From the NCBI GenBank assembly GCA_002049455.2, contig KV918893.1, positions 124,001 through 188,000 on the forward strand: DNA of 64,000 nt, written 5' to 3'. Every line of letters begins with the position of its first letter. Position 1 is the stretch's first letter. Positions 46,401-61,381 of this stretch are shown here, piece by piece. Origin of the DNA: Porphyra umbilicalis. Lineage: Eukaryota > Rhodophyta > Bangiophyceae > Bangiales > Bangiaceae. The position numbers were made by a program, and so were the translations under genes. Under the pieces are notes generated by a model, which saw only the letters and a list, made by a program, of their open reading frames with translations, made no database searches and was not told the DNA's origin.

Positions 46401-46410
46401 CGGTCGCCAT
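43408..46410 (-). CDS. Pentatricopeptide repeat protein, probably organelle-targeted; frame broken at G/C runs
   Basis: PPR proteins bind organelle RNA and act in its processing, stability or editing. Successive 35-residue-like helical pairs are visible: WCYTALLKGAGRSGAGGAAE, LDAVGRNVLVDALVRAGDVD, ALNSVVRGLGEQGRADEAF, TSVDEAVVAYTSLAAGLAGA, TSRSYTSVISACLP, ITVAAVVTGLARAGAL, PAFNALVDGLVRRGRLAEAE, SAVTYTSLIHGYGRGGGGV and GVLNAFIGVAAYAGEVALAE. The start ATG 46410 opens MATAFAAAAGTLPARRPP, a plausible transit peptide. Reading requires frame changes near 46345-46365, 45221-45235 and 44643-44660, each at a run of eight or more G or C. Length if joined is about 1000 residues. The C-terminus ends with KHGWNAIDSRWRAF. 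A Smr or DYW domain is not seen. Confidence 0.8.
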
Positions 46411-47687
46411 GGTGGAGGGGGGCGGGCGTGGGGTAGGGGGAGGGAGGAGATGGTGGACGCGGGGAAAGGGGAAGGGGATGTGCAACGTGAGCGACAGCGG
46501 AGGGGACGTGCGAGGCGGGCAACAGGCACGAGGTGGGGACGGGACGGAAGTCTGCAACACGCCGCCGCTGCTCACGCTCCCCCCCGGTGGCATGGACGGC
46601 ATCCCCCAGAGGGCGGCGGTCGAGTGACGGGCGGGCGGCGTCTGGAAGCAATGCCGCGGCCATAATGGCGGCGGGACGTTCCACGGGCCACACGTTGATG
46701 CCGCCGCGAGTGGGGGGGGGAGGCCGCTCGCGCCACCGCCACCGTGACGACAGATGCGGTTCAGTGTGCGCCTGGCGCCGCCGTCGATTGGCCAAGCGCC
46801 ACTGTCGCCAGATCCCGAGAGTGGCGGTTGTCTGGCGGACATTTGAGGGGGCCACCGGGGGATGGGCAAGGGTGGCGGCGGTTGGCGTGTGGGAACCGCC
46901 GCCTCCCAACCACAAGCTGCTGGGTGTGGGACGCGCAGGCATTCGCCGCGTGGGAGATGTTCAGATGGCGCGCTGTGAAGCGGACGCTGTGAGAGCCTTT
47001 TGTCAGGAAGTAGTACCACACAGCTTGACTGCGAACGTCATGACAGGAAGGGAATTGAATGGACCAAGAACGTGTGGCTCACGACCTCCTTCCCGCGGTT
47101 CGTGATCTGCCGCTGTCAGCACCTCCAAGACGATCAGTGCCGTGACGGGGACGGGGTACCCCGTCCCCGTCACGGCACTGATGTCTCTGGAGACAGGGAA
47201 CAACCCGCTGCGTGATGAAGGAAGGAGGCGCACATGCCTCCAGTACCGCAGCGTATCGTGACGCACTGTCTCGCTGCGCAACAGCTGCGGCATTGGCTAT
47301 CCACATCACGGCGTAGCAGACCCCACCGGCCTAAACAGCGCGGCACAGGGCTGCGTGTCAACGAAACTGCGTCAGCTGCCGTCTCTAGCTAGCGTGTGTC
47401 ATGAACCGCGGTTCCAGACCCCAGATAGCACTAGCCGATGTCAATGTGCCACTAAAGATCGCTGATGCCACGCAAGTACAAAACAAGATACACTACAGAC
47501 CTATTCTCCCTTTCGCCAAGGTAGAATAGTACAGCCTATCGACCGTCGGTGACCAGCAACACCCCTCCACGACACCCAATATGACACAAGCCAAAAACGG
47601 CACCAAAACACCGCACGCCGGATCCGCACGTTGATCGTCTGCTGCCAAGGGAGCCGCAACCAGCACCACGGCCGAGACAGTTGGCTG
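46411..47687. other. Intergenic upstream of the PPR gene and downstream of EF-1alpha
   Basis: Holds the 50-bp palindrome at 47133-47182 and, from 47124 on, the start of the segment repeated at 56694. No gene recognised. Confidence 0.4.
47133..47182. repeat. Perfect 50-bp palindrome, copy 1
   Basis: ATCAGTGCCGTGACGGGGAC followed by GGGGTACC... reads identically on both strands around the centre GT|AC at 47157/47158. It lies about 500 bp past the EF-1alpha stop codon and nine bases inside the edge of the long repeat. Confidence 0.9.
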
Positions 47688-49037
47688 CTATTTCTTCGCA
47701 GCCGACTTAGTCGTCTTGCCCTCGACCTCCTTCTTCTCCACCGACTTGATGACACCGACGGCGACCGTCTGGCGCATGTCGCGCACGGCGAAGCGGCCAA
47801 GCGGCGGGTACGAGGTGAAGGCCTCCACGCACATCGGCTTGGAGGCAACCATCTTGACCATCGCGGCGTCGCCCGACTTGATCATCTTGGGCGAGTCCTC
47901 CAGCTTCTTGCCAGAGCGGCGGTCCATCTTGAGGATGAGCTCCGAGAACTTGCACGCAATGTGGGCCGTGTGGCAGTCCAGCACCGGGGCGTACCCGGCG
48001 TGGATCTCACCCGGGTGGTTCAGGATGATGACCTGGGCGTTGAACGAGGCGCAGCCCTTCGGCGGATCGTTCTTAGAGTCACCGCACACGTAGCCGCGCT
48101 TCAGGTCCTTGACCGAAACGTTCTTCACATTGAAGCCGACGTTGTCGCCAGGGCCGGCCTGCGCCATCGACTCGTGGTGCATCTCGACCGACTTGACCTC
48201 AGTCGACAGGCCCGACGGCGCGAAGGTCACGACCATGCCCGGCTTGATGAGGCCGGTCTCCACACGGCCGACCGGCACAGTGCCAATGCCACCAATCTTG
48301 TACACATCCTGAAGGGGAAGGCGCAGCGGCTTGTCGACCGGGCGCTTCGGCGGGTCGCAGGCGTCGAGCGCCTCTAGCAGGCACGGGCCCTTGTACCACT
48401 TGCCGAGGGCGTGGTCGTTGCCGGTGCGCTCGAACAGGTTCTCGCCCGTCCAGCCCGACGTCGGCACCTTGGGCACCTTGGCGGGGTTGTACCCGACCTT
48501 CTTCAGGTACAGGTCCATCTCCTTGGACACCTCCTCGTAGCGGTCCTTGGACCAGTTCACGTTCTTGTCGTCCATCTTGTTGCACGCAACAATCATCTGC
48601 TTGACACCCAGGGTGTACGCCAGCAGCGCGTGCTCACGGGTCTGCCCGTTCTGGGAGATGCCCGCCTCGAACTCACCCGGAGGCGACGCAATGACCAGGA
48701 TGGCCAGATCCGCCTGCGAGGTACCCGTGATCATGTTCTTGATGAAGTCACGATGGCCGGGAGCGTCGATGATGGTGAAGTTGTACTTGTCCGTCTCGAA
48801 CTTCCACAGCGCAATGTCGATGGTGATGCCGCGCTCGCGCTCGGCCTTCAGTTTGTCGAGCACCCACGCGTACTTGAAGGAGCCTTTGCCCATCTCAGCG
48901 GCCTCCTTCTCGAACTTCTCAATGGCACGCTTGTCGATACCCCCGCACTTGTAGATCAGGTGGCCCGTGGTCGTCGACTTGCCAGAGTCGACGTGGCCAA
49001 TGACCACAATGGAGACATGCTGCTTCTCCTTCCCCAT
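47688..49037 (-). CDS. EF1A: Translation elongation factor 1-alpha
   Basis: The intact, intronless 449-aa frame ends with a TAG stop. EF-1alpha delivers aminoacyl-tRNA to the ribosomal A site as its GTP complex. All GTP-binding motifs are present: GHVDSGKST (P loop), the switch I region with [24 protein letters not shown] and NKMD. The second and third beta-barrel domains follow ([52 protein letters not shown]). The Lys/Ser-rich tail KTTKSAAKK is as in other algal and plant proteins. A broken copy lies at 57261-58615. High expression is expected; I see no TATA box that I would call. Confidence 0.97.
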   Translation of the reverse strand: MGKEKQHVSIVVIGHVDSGKSTTTGHLIYKCGGIDKRAIEKFEKEAAEMGKGSFKYAWVLDKLKAERERGITIDIALWKFETDKYNFTIIDAPGHRDFIKNMITGTSQADLAILVIASPPGEFEAGISQNGQTREHALLAYTLGVKQMIVACNKMDDKNVNWSKDRYEEVSKEMDLYLKKVGYNPAKVPKVPTSGWTGENLFERTGNDHALGKWYKGPCLLEALDACDPPKRPVDKPLRLPLQDVYKIGGIGTVPVGRVETGLIKPGMVVTFAPSGLSTEVKSVEMHHESMAQAGPGDNVGFNVKNVSVKDLKRGYVCGDSKNDPPKGCASFNAQVIILNHPGEIHAGYAPVLDCHTAHIACKFSELILKMDRRSGKKLEDSPKMIKSGDAAMVKMVASKPMCVEAFTSYPPLGRFAVRDMRQTVAVGVIKSVEKKEVEGKTTKSAAKK

Positions 49038-51807
49038 GATGAAAGGCTAGGTGAGCTTGGCTCCTGTGATTCATGAAAGAACATGACGAAAGAAAGAGAC
49101 AGAAGAACAGAAGCAAGCCCCAGCGGATGCGACCACATGCAAGGACAAACGTGTTAGTGGTCATGATACAAGCTCAGGGATCTAGACAGACAAACATCGG
49201 ATCACTGGCTCTACCCAGATACTATGCCCAGTTTAGACGTCAAATGATCCTACCCGATGGGGATCACCCCACCTGGGTGCCTGATCATGGAGTGGAGGAC
49301 GACAATCGAGGTATCTCCCGCTGCATCGTACACGCCCGCACGCGCCCAACGCAGCCGTTACTGTATCGGTCGGACCGAGGCGAAACGTCCGCGCACACTA
49401 CTCACGTGCGCACACACGGGAGTAACGGGAACTGCGTGGCAGAAACGTACAGTCGGTGGGCGGCGGAAAGTGGCGACGGCAGCAGGTGGCGTGGTATGGC
49501 AGGCAGGACGTCGTCGGAGGCGGTGCGGCGAGCACGCGGCCGGCGGTGTTGCCACTTATCAATTCGCGCCTCGGCGCCGACACGTCGGACGCCGCTCGGC
49601 GCCCGCCAAAGTGCAATTTCATTTTGCACAGTTTTTTTTTTGCAGGCCCACTGTAAACCGAAGCACAGCTGTTCAATTGACATGCTTCTCAGCAAACAAA
49701 TCCCGGCAACATACTCGTCAGGGAGCATCATGCCACCTTCGGCCAGCTGCAGCCAGCTGGCCTGTATTAGCTGTGACAAGGATAGAAAGGCCAACAGCGC
49801 CACATGGATGCAACGTGTCCGCCACCGTTGATCGAGCGCGTGGAACAGCCAGACGGCAAGCCATCAAATGCAGGTCCGTGGGCGCGAGACGTGTGAGGAC
49901 AACCCGAAAATCGCCAGTCACAGGGTTTCTTCCCCCGTACTGAGTGGACAAGGCAGTCGTAGCCATCCCTTTCAACGCGTACTGGTCGGTCATTGCTGCG
50001 AGCTCGGAGCGCTGGGCGTTTTTCCCTGGCAGAGGACTCGCACAAAGTATGCGATCACGACTGACTCTGTAGGCGCCACCGTCACGGCAATCGAAATGGC
50101 AGACGTGGCATCCGGTAGCTTCAGGGGGGACGGTGGTACAGTTCCATCCTTTCGTCCAAGCTGCGGCAGCGGTCTTGGCCAACAGCGCCTAGGATGGGTA
50201 CTGTTCTTGCAAACCACGAAAGATTTCAAAGCATGCCTATCAACTGATGTACTACCATCCACCACTATGGTGCGGCAGAGGCAGCGGCGACGGTCGCTGC
50301 CGCTGGCCGCCGACACCAATGTGGCCTGGTGCGCGTCGACGACGAGAAAGCCGTGGCTGCAGAGATGAGTATCGTTCCGAGGCGAGCAACTTGTCAGGCT
50401 TGTCGCGTGGGGTCCCCCGTGTCTCAAGGGCGCCCCCGCCGCTAGCAGCTAGTGCTCGCTGCCATAGTCCTCGAATCGCGATCCAGATCGAATTCGGCAA
50501 GGGTCGGTGGCGAGCGGGCATGAGCAAGAGGCCGTCCCACATTGATGCGACAGCGTAGACAGGGCCACGGAGTACAATAGGTCAGACTAACAGTCGGCGG
50601 CAGGCTGGCCCAGGGCCGCAAGGAGGCTGGTTCCGTGCCTTTTTCGGGCCACCTTTGCGCTCACGCGACACCGACTGGGGCCTGTATTACCGGGATGCCG
50701 GCCTCGCTCATGTCAATGGTAGGTATTTCCAGTTGACATGATGACTCCAACTGCCTTATAAATGCCTTAAGAGAGGGGTAGAGGCCGGAACTGCCAGCCG
50801 CACAGGTTCCACTGGTACGGGACGAAGGCCTCAAAGCGGTTCATGACGCCCTTCCGGCGTCCGCTGGTTGTCCGGAGGGTGAGAGCCACGTGTCGATCAG
50901 CAGAGCTGGGCGTGGCAGCTCTGTAGGGTGCAGGGGTCATTGGGAAGACGACCAGGGTAGGGGGAGGTCTAGCTTCTCTGTGGTTCAGTTTTTATGGGAC
51001 CATTCCCGGTGGGCATGCGGGACCCGACGGGGCCAGTTCCCCCCACATGAGGTAGTCGGTCTGCCCAGCCTCTGGCTTTTGCCTGTGCAGTGGGCAGGTA
51101 CCGAAGAATGGCGTGTGGCTGCCTTTGAAGCAACAAAGGACCCACCTCCGGGCAAGCGGCCGCTTCCCCGCTGGATTTCTTGTATTTAACAGGCTCCCAC
51201 TGGACCAAGGAAGAGTTTCAGGTGGGTGGCGTCGCTGGCTGATGCCTGGGGGGCATCGACGGTGGGCGCAACAAGAGGGCACCAGGGTATTCCGGGCATC
51301 GAGAGCGAGCCACCGCTACTATGGTGTGGCTGGGCATCAAAGCATAAAAAATAAATAGACAAAAGCTCTTCGTATGAGGTTTTTGTTGGTATGAGGGGGG
51401 GTGCGTGATTTTGCCTGCTTCATAGGCAAAGACTGGACGAGGTGCTCGTAGCCCGGCTCTGTCGCCCGTGTGGTGGATGTGATTTCCTGACCAAAATTGC
51501 GATACTGTATTCCGACGGCGTCTCAAGGTGCAGAACTGCGCTGCTCAAGCGTCGTGATCTGTCTCGATCAACTCAAAGGAGACTCGAGGTACTGTCGTGA
51601 CAGCGAGGCACGATTTCGGGAGTAAAATACGGACACAGTCAGTGATCACAACATCACAATTCTGCGCGCTGACACAACAGGTGCGAGGGGGCTCGGTTCT
51701 TGGACACTGTTGTTCCGACGCCTGCGGCAAAGGCGCCGTCCCCCCTGCGTTCACCCCTTTCGTTGGCCTCTATCCAGTTTCCTCGAGTCGCTCCAGAAGA
51801 GGTTACG
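49038..51807. other. Intergenic between divergent EF-1alpha and the three-exon gene
   Basis: 2.8 kb serving as the upstream region of EF-1alpha (-) and of the 51808 gene (+). Frames such as 49868-50368 (+) show no domain, and indels in the second copy truncate several of them. An ACAATTTC-type T run sits at 49628-49642. I see no RNA gene. Confidence 0.4.
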
Positions 51808-52759
51808 ATGGCGGACGAGCAGCCGTACGTTTTCAGCTTTGTTCGCCCAGCGGTGAGGGCGACTGGGCTGCGTCATGACATTCTGGCTCTTCGGGATGAG
51901 CGAACACGTCTGTTGCTTGCGACCCCAAGGCGACTGGACGGAGGGCTGACCACGCGCTTCTTGTTCTTTTCCTGTGATAATGAGGTCCATTTTTATCGTT
52001 ACCATCCCCCCGTCGTTGCCCGTGGCTCTCCCCGCTCTCGTGTGTGCGACGCTTCCGCGGCCAATGTGCAGTACCGACCGCAAGTCGCTGATGGAGAGCC
52101 TGGCGGCCAAGCTCGCCGCTGGACCTCCTGCCAAGCCTGTCGGCCTAGTAAAGCAGGTGGACCACACCGCCGCCGAAGCGGGGGTAGGGGCAGAGGCGAG
52201 CTCGGCGGAGAAGGCGCTCGGCGGGGTGCTCACCGGGTCGCTGGGTGGTAACCCAGCCGAGACCACTGCTGAGAAAGAAAAGACTGCGCCAGAGGAGACA
52301 GGCGGGTACGTTGAGTTGCTCCCTTGGTGTTGTGACTGGGTTTCTCGTGCATGACATGCTTTTTCATTTTGTATCCGTCCTAGTACCGGGTGGCTACTGC
52401 GCATGGAGGCGTGTTTGGTGCGGCCGGCGTTGCCCTCCGTTTTTGTGCGCGTTTGAGGAGTTTGTGCGCTGCCTCGACCGCTCACCTTGTTTCTGCTCTG
52501 CTACATGCTGCGCTGATGTTGTCTGTCCTCTCGGCCTACGACTGTTTCGTCCTCCTCCCGGTGCAGCAAGCCACGTGAGGCGCTGTTTGCAGACCTGGCG
52601 GCCAAGCTGGCAGCAGGCCCCCCCGCGCACCCCGTCGGGCTCGTCAAGCAGCAGCAGGGCCCGTGGGAGGAGGCCAAGGGGGAGGCGGGCGCCGGGGAGA
52701 AGAAGCTCGGCAGCTTGCTGCAGGAGAGCCTGCCGCTCAAGCGGGGTGAGGAGAAGTAG
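51808..52759 (+). CDS. Small protein of unknown function with a duplicated LAAKLAAGPPA module, three exons
   Basis: I do not recognise a family. Proposed exons are 51808-51852, 52085-52305 and 52567-52759 (donors GGTGAGGGC and GGTACGTTG; acceptors CCGCAAG and CCGGTGCAG), giving 152 aa in one continuous frame. Exon 1 encodes MADEQPYVFSFVRPA. Exons 2 and 3 each start a module: SLMESLAAKLAAGPPAKPVG with LVKQ, and REALFADLAAKLAAGPPAHP with VGLVKQ. Each is followed by a Glu/Gly/Ala-rich stretch ending in a short helix (ALGGVLTGSL, KLGSLLQESL). An alternative acceptor at 52071 (GTGCAG) would give exon 2 the same phase as exon 3 but then needs another first exon. The protein is probably soluble and largely disordered outside the repeats. 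Copy 2 is at 61382-62332. Confidence 0.55.
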
Positions 52760-52882
52760 AGTCGCCACCGGCGGCGGTCGCCCGGCACGCGGAGCTCGGA
52801 GTGTTTCGGTTCCTGTTAAAAGTGGAAAGCAAGCTCCCACCACAGCCCCGCCCCCCCCCCGTCTCTGTTGTTGTCCCCCCTC

Positions 52883-54767
52883 TCACGCACGTGGCGGAGG
52901 CGGCGGCGGTGCGAGCGACGCCATCAGCGTCACCCCCACCGGCGCGTGGTCCGACCCGACGACGGCGGTGCGCACCCAGGCGGCGAGCAGGCGGGTCGCC
53001 AAGGACGGCGTGGCGAGCACATAGTCGAGCCGCCAGCCAACGTTTTTGCGGCGTGCCTCCCCGCCCCGGCGGGATGACCAAAACGTGTAGACGACCGTCG
53101 ATGGGTACGCCGCGCGCAGCGTGTCCACCAGCAGCGGCGGGGGAGCGGCGACCGAGCGCGGGGGGGGGTGGGAGGTGCGACCTCGACACGGCCCTCATCC
53201 GCAGGGCGGGGCTGGCGTCCGTTGCCGCCGCCACCCGCCGCGCGCGGCGCCCGCGCGCCCGCGCGTGGCCCCCCACCCGCCAGCAGGCGCTTCCGTCCCG
53301 CCCCCCCCTCCTCCCCTGCGGGCGGCCCGACGAGCCGCGAGAAGCTCCGCCGCTCCGCGGGCGTAAAGCCCGCATTCCGCTCGTTGGTGCGCGGGTTGCT
53401 GAGGTCGATCGCCGCGTGGGCGCAGTTACAGTCGCCCGCGAGGAGAATGTGTTTGCCCGTCGCCGCCGCGGCCGCCGCCACGTGGTCCCGGAGGCGCGCG
53501 TCCCAGCCGCCCGCGCCGCCACGGGCGGCCCCACCCCCCGTGCCGTCGGCAGCGACGCCCGCCCCGACGCGCGTCGGCAGCCGCACCAGCGCCGCGCCGG
53601 CGTTGGGCACGTACACGCCCACGACGACTAGGTCGGCAAACTCGGCGGTGAGGACGCGCCCTTCCCCGTCGGCCGTGTCGGGCACGCGCGCGGCGGCGGC
53701 GGCCGGTGCCGGCGCCGCCGTCGCGCCGTCGCGGGTTGCGGCGGGCAGGAAGCCCGCCGTCACGCGCAGCGGCCGCACCTTGCACAGCAGCGCGGTGCCG
53801 CTGTAGCCGAGGCGCCCTTTGCGGGGTGGGGGCGGCGCGGCCGCACCCGCGGCCGCCGCGCCAACGCCGCCGGCCGCCCCACCGCCGCCAGTGGGCGCGC
53901 CTCCCACCGCCGCGTCGGCGTCGTCAGCCACGACGACCGCCGCGTCGGCCGTCGCCACCCACAACCACCGCCCCGTCGTCGTCGCCCGAACACGCAAAGT
54001 AGGTGTAGGGCAGGGACGGCGGCAGCGCCGGCACCACGGCCGCCACCCCCCCGCGTGCAAGCGCGTCTCCTGCACGCACAGCACGTCGGGCGACTCGGCG
54101 GCAACGTAGGCGGCGAGCGTGCCGTTGCGGAGGACGGTGCGGAGGGAGGCCACGTTCCAGCTGGCCACCTTGACGGCGCCCGCGGGGATGGGCGCGTCGA
54201 TGGGCGGCCAGGGCGCAGGGACGGCCGCAGGCGGGGGGGGGTCGTCGCGCCGTTGGGCGTCGCAGTGGCGGCTGCATTGGCGACGCGGCCGGCGGGGGCG
54301 CCGCGGCCGCGCCCCCGACCGCGACGCGCCGTCGACAGCGTCACGGGGGGAGTGGCGACCGCCGGCGCTGCCGCCACAACCTCACTTGCCCGCGCCTGCG
54401 GTGACCGCGGTGGTGGCTGCCAGCGGGCGGTGGCGGCGGCCGCGGGCGGCGCGGCGCGGCGCGCCCGCTTGGACGCCCGCGCTGGCGGCGACGGGGACCG
54501 CCCAAGCGCAGGCGCAGTGGCGGGCGGGGGTGCAGCGCGTGACCGGGTAGAACGCCGCCTCTGGACAGGGGGAGCCGCCCGCGCAGGCGGTCGCCCGGTG
54601 GACGCATCGCCAGCGTCTGGGGACGTGCCGCCCCCACCGGCCCGGCGCGTGGCGGCGGCCGGAGCGTCGGGCGCAGAAGCGCCGCTGCCACCGTCGCCAC
54701 CATCGTCATTTGCAATGGGAGCAGGTTGCGCAGCGAGCGAGGAACGGGAGCGACGCCGCGTAAGCAT
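52883..54767 (-). CDS. Exonuclease III-type AP endonuclease, copy 1 (frameshifted)
   Basis: The ExoA/APE1 family cuts DNA at abasic sites in base-excision repair using one Mg ion. A 190-residue Arg/Pro/Ala-rich N-terminal extension starts at ATG 54767 and may be a targeting or DNA-binding region. Catalytic blocks follow: VASWNVASLR (Asn), CVQETRL (Glu), GRLGYSGTALL, VVVGVYVPN, ILLAGDCNCAHAAIDLSNP (Asp, Asn), NAGFTPAER, VVYTFWSSRRGGEARRKN, GWRLDYVL and GSDHAPVG (Asp-His). In this copy the frame changes at the G run near 54240, around 53960-54055 and near 53130-53280. Copy 2 is continuous across the middle part, so copy 1 errors there are probably sequencing errors. The 3' end is 123 bp from the stop of the convergent three-exon gene. 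Confidence 0.85.
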
Positions 54768-54934
54768 CCCCGCGGCGTTTGGCGGGTACCCTTGTACCAG
54801 GCGGTTCGGCAGCGGGTGGATGGCGGGGAGAGGGTGGCTCTGTCAAGCGGACGGCCACGCCGGGCGCCAAAAGGTAGTGCCTTGATCCGCCGTTGCGGCG
54901 TATTTGCTGTGCTAGTGCACCAAAACATATCGGT

Positions 54935-55165
54935 GCATCACGCCCCTTTTTGGAGGGCGGGCCCCGTTCACGCCCCGAACTTATCAACAAAATGGCCGAC
55001 ACAAGTGCGCGCAACCGTCACATATTTCCCAGCACCCTCCCATGTGGCATTCAGGGCGCTATACTTGTTACTCGATGGCATGCTTGTAAGTATGCGGATC
55101 ACGCCCCTGCAGCACCCAATTGGATTGGGGCTTGCAGGGCGTGACAGGCGGCCTGTCACGCCTGT
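54935..55165. repeat. Dispersed repeat with TCACGCCC / GGGCGTGA motifs, copy C
   Basis: CATCACGCCCCTTTTTGGAG, GTTCACGCCCCG, GGATCACGCCCCTGC and, inverse, CAGGGCGTGACAGG. A 23-bp hairpin GCGTGACAGG-CGG-CCTGTCACGC lies at 55139-55161. Confidence 0.5.
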
Positions 55166-55186
55166 CACGTGAGGTGGAAAACCACA

Positions 55187-55241
55187 GCCTTCGTGATGTG
55201 GTCACAGCCTTCGTGATCTGGCATGACCACATCACGAAGGC
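55187..55241. repeat. Inverted repeat, 18-bp perfect arms
   Basis: GCCTTCGTGATGTGGTCA (55187-55204) and its exact reverse complement at 55224-55241, with a third partial GCCTTCGTGAT in the loop. Confidence 0.75.
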
Positions 55242-55293
55242 AAGACCACATCAAGAAGGCTGAGGGACCAATAGGATGTGTGTATTCCTGCAG

Positions 55294-55409
55294 CTTCAGG
55301 GTGTTTGTTTCGTATGCATATGGCCCCCCCCCCCCTTCAGGGTGTTTGTTCGTATGCATATGGCCCCCCCCCCCTTCAGGGTGTTCGTTTCGGGTGCATA
55401 TGGCCCCCC
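55294..55409. repeat. Three-unit tandem repeat (41, 39, 36 bp)
   Basis: Units start at 55294, 55335 and 55374, each CTTCAGGGTGTTTGTTTCGT-like followed by GCATATGGCC and a C run of decreasing length. Confidence 0.85.
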
Positions 55410-56692
55410 GTGCACGAGCCGTTTGCTGTTTGCCACTTGGTCAGGCCAGTTCGCTGCCAACCCACGGCCACTCCCACTCGATCAGGCTCGCCCCATCCTC
55501 GGGCCGCCACGCCCACCGCCCCGCCGCCCCCGCCCCTGGACGCGGCCCCGCCACTGGCGCCGCCCCGCCCCTGATCGTGGCCCCCGCCGCCGCCGCTGCC
55601 GCTGCCGCCGGCCCCGCACCCGCACCCGCACTCACCCTCGCCCCCGTCTCTGCACTCGCCGCCGCCGTCGCCGCCGCCCCCGCCCCAGCCCCGCGGCTGC
55701 AGCCCCCGCCGCCGCCGCCCCCGCCCGTGGCCGCGGCTCCCGCCGCTGGCGCCGCTCCCGCCCCTGGCCGCCTCCTCTCAGGCTCATTGGAGTGGCGTGA
55801 GTACTGGGCTGGTGAAAGAGGTGTCGCCGTGGTGGTGGATGAGGTGGGGTACGGGGTGAGGGTGGAGGATTGGTACTGAGCGCAGGTGGAGCATGGTACA
55901 GGGTGGGGGGGCAGTGAGGTTTGGGTAGGATCCGAGGTAGAAAACTGAGTGGGGGTGGAATCGGGGTACTGACTGGGCGTGTTTCTGGCGACCGGGGCGT
56001 GGTAGCCAAGCGGGCGCGGGGGGTGAAGGTGGCTGTTCTCAAAAAAACATCTTGGGACAGACCCTCTCTGTCGCCACATCCTGACCACTGTATTCGGTAG
56101 GATCGCTGACACTGCTCAGTCCAGTGGATCACACGTCTGTCTGATGACACTGCACAATCCAGTGGAATCGTTGGTTGCGCTTCTCTACCTGCCTACAGCG
56201 GCTCTCGTTGTGTTTTCACAGAAAAATACCATTGCACATCACTAGCAATGATATGGTGCTTCCTGGCCAGCTGCGAGAAGAAATATGCTGCTGGGTACAC
56301 TTGCTTCACGCGTTCCTTCACTCGTGCAGTCCTGCTCACGTCGAGGTGCGTCGAGCACTTCTGGGACAAACATGAGCAAAACATAACTTTCTTGGATAGG
56401 ATCATGGTTGGGTCTTTGAAGGGCGCTGGTTACGGCATTGTGGGTCTTTTTCTACACAAAGGCTTCTTTCATACCGTTTCTGCCCTCCAAAGGTAACAGT
56501 CACCAGTACCCGACACCACCTCCCCAGCCTACCATACCCATCCATGCCCCAGAAGTTTTAGGGCACTGCAACCGGCATGTACCAGCCCCTCAGTAGAGCC
56601 CAAGAGACGGGACTACTACCATCACAGGAAGCCTGGAGGACGGCCTCTGTGACAAACTGTCCGCAAACCTCCCGAGCTATGGGCACGAGCTG

Positions 56693-56693
56693 N
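56693..56693. other. Single undetermined base (N) at repeat junction
   Basis: The only N in the window. The sequence identical to 47124 onward begins at the next base, so this is likely an assembly or patch join. Confidence 0.85.
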
Positions 56694-56702
56694 TCCAAGA
56701 CG

Positions 56703-56752
56703 ATCAGTGCCGTGACGGGGACGGGGTACCCCGTCCCCGTCACGGCACTGAT
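56703..56752. repeat. Perfect 50-bp palindrome, copy 2
   Basis: Identical to 47133-47182; begins ten bases after the N. Confidence 0.9.
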
Positions 56753-57260
56753 GTCTCTGGAGACAGGGAACAACCCGCTGGCGTGATGAAGGAAGGAGGC
56801 GCCACATGCCTCCAGTACCGCAGCGTATCGTGACGCACTGTCTCGCTGCGCAACAGCTGCGGCATTGGCTATCCACATCACGGCGTAGCAGACCCCACCG
56901 GCCTAAACAGCGCGGCACAGGGCTGCGTGTCAACGAAACTGCGTCAGCTGCCCGTCTCTAGCTAGCGTGTGTCATGAACCGCGGTTCCAGACCCCAGATA
57001 GCACTAGCCGATGTCAATGTGCCACTAAAGATCGCTGATGCCACGCAAGTACAAAACAAGATACACTACAGACCTATTCTCCCTTTCGCCAAGGTAGAAT
57101 AGTACAGCCTATCGACCGTCGGTGACCAGCAACACCCCTCCACGACACCCAATATGACACAAGCCAAAAACGGCACCAAAACACCGCACGCCGGATCCGC
57201 ACGTTGATCGTCTGCTGCCAAGGGAGCCGCAACCAGCACCACGGCCGAGACAGTTGGCTG

Positions 57261-61381
<4,121 letters not shown>

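Larger units (their letters stand above)
47124..54424. repeat. Direct long repeat, copy 1 (7.3 kb)
   Basis: Present again at 56694-64000, same orientation, offset 9570 at the start and 9576 at the window end. Contains EF-1alpha, the three-exon gene and most of the AP endonuclease. Differences between copies are nearly all 1-2 nt indels. Confidence 0.9.
54768..56692. other. Intergenic, repeats only
   Basis: Contains the third TCACGCCC-type repeat (54935-55165), small palindromes (55139-55161, 55187-55241), a three-unit tandem repeat (55294-55409) and a CGCCCC-rich low-complexity stretch at 55500-55770. From 56030 GC drops. No gene recognised. Confidence 0.4.

Noticed and set aside
49680-49831. 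Cys-containing peptide (CSQLACISCDK) as a zinc-cluster domain
   Set aside because: Cys spacing does not fit a known zinc cluster and the frame lacks further support.
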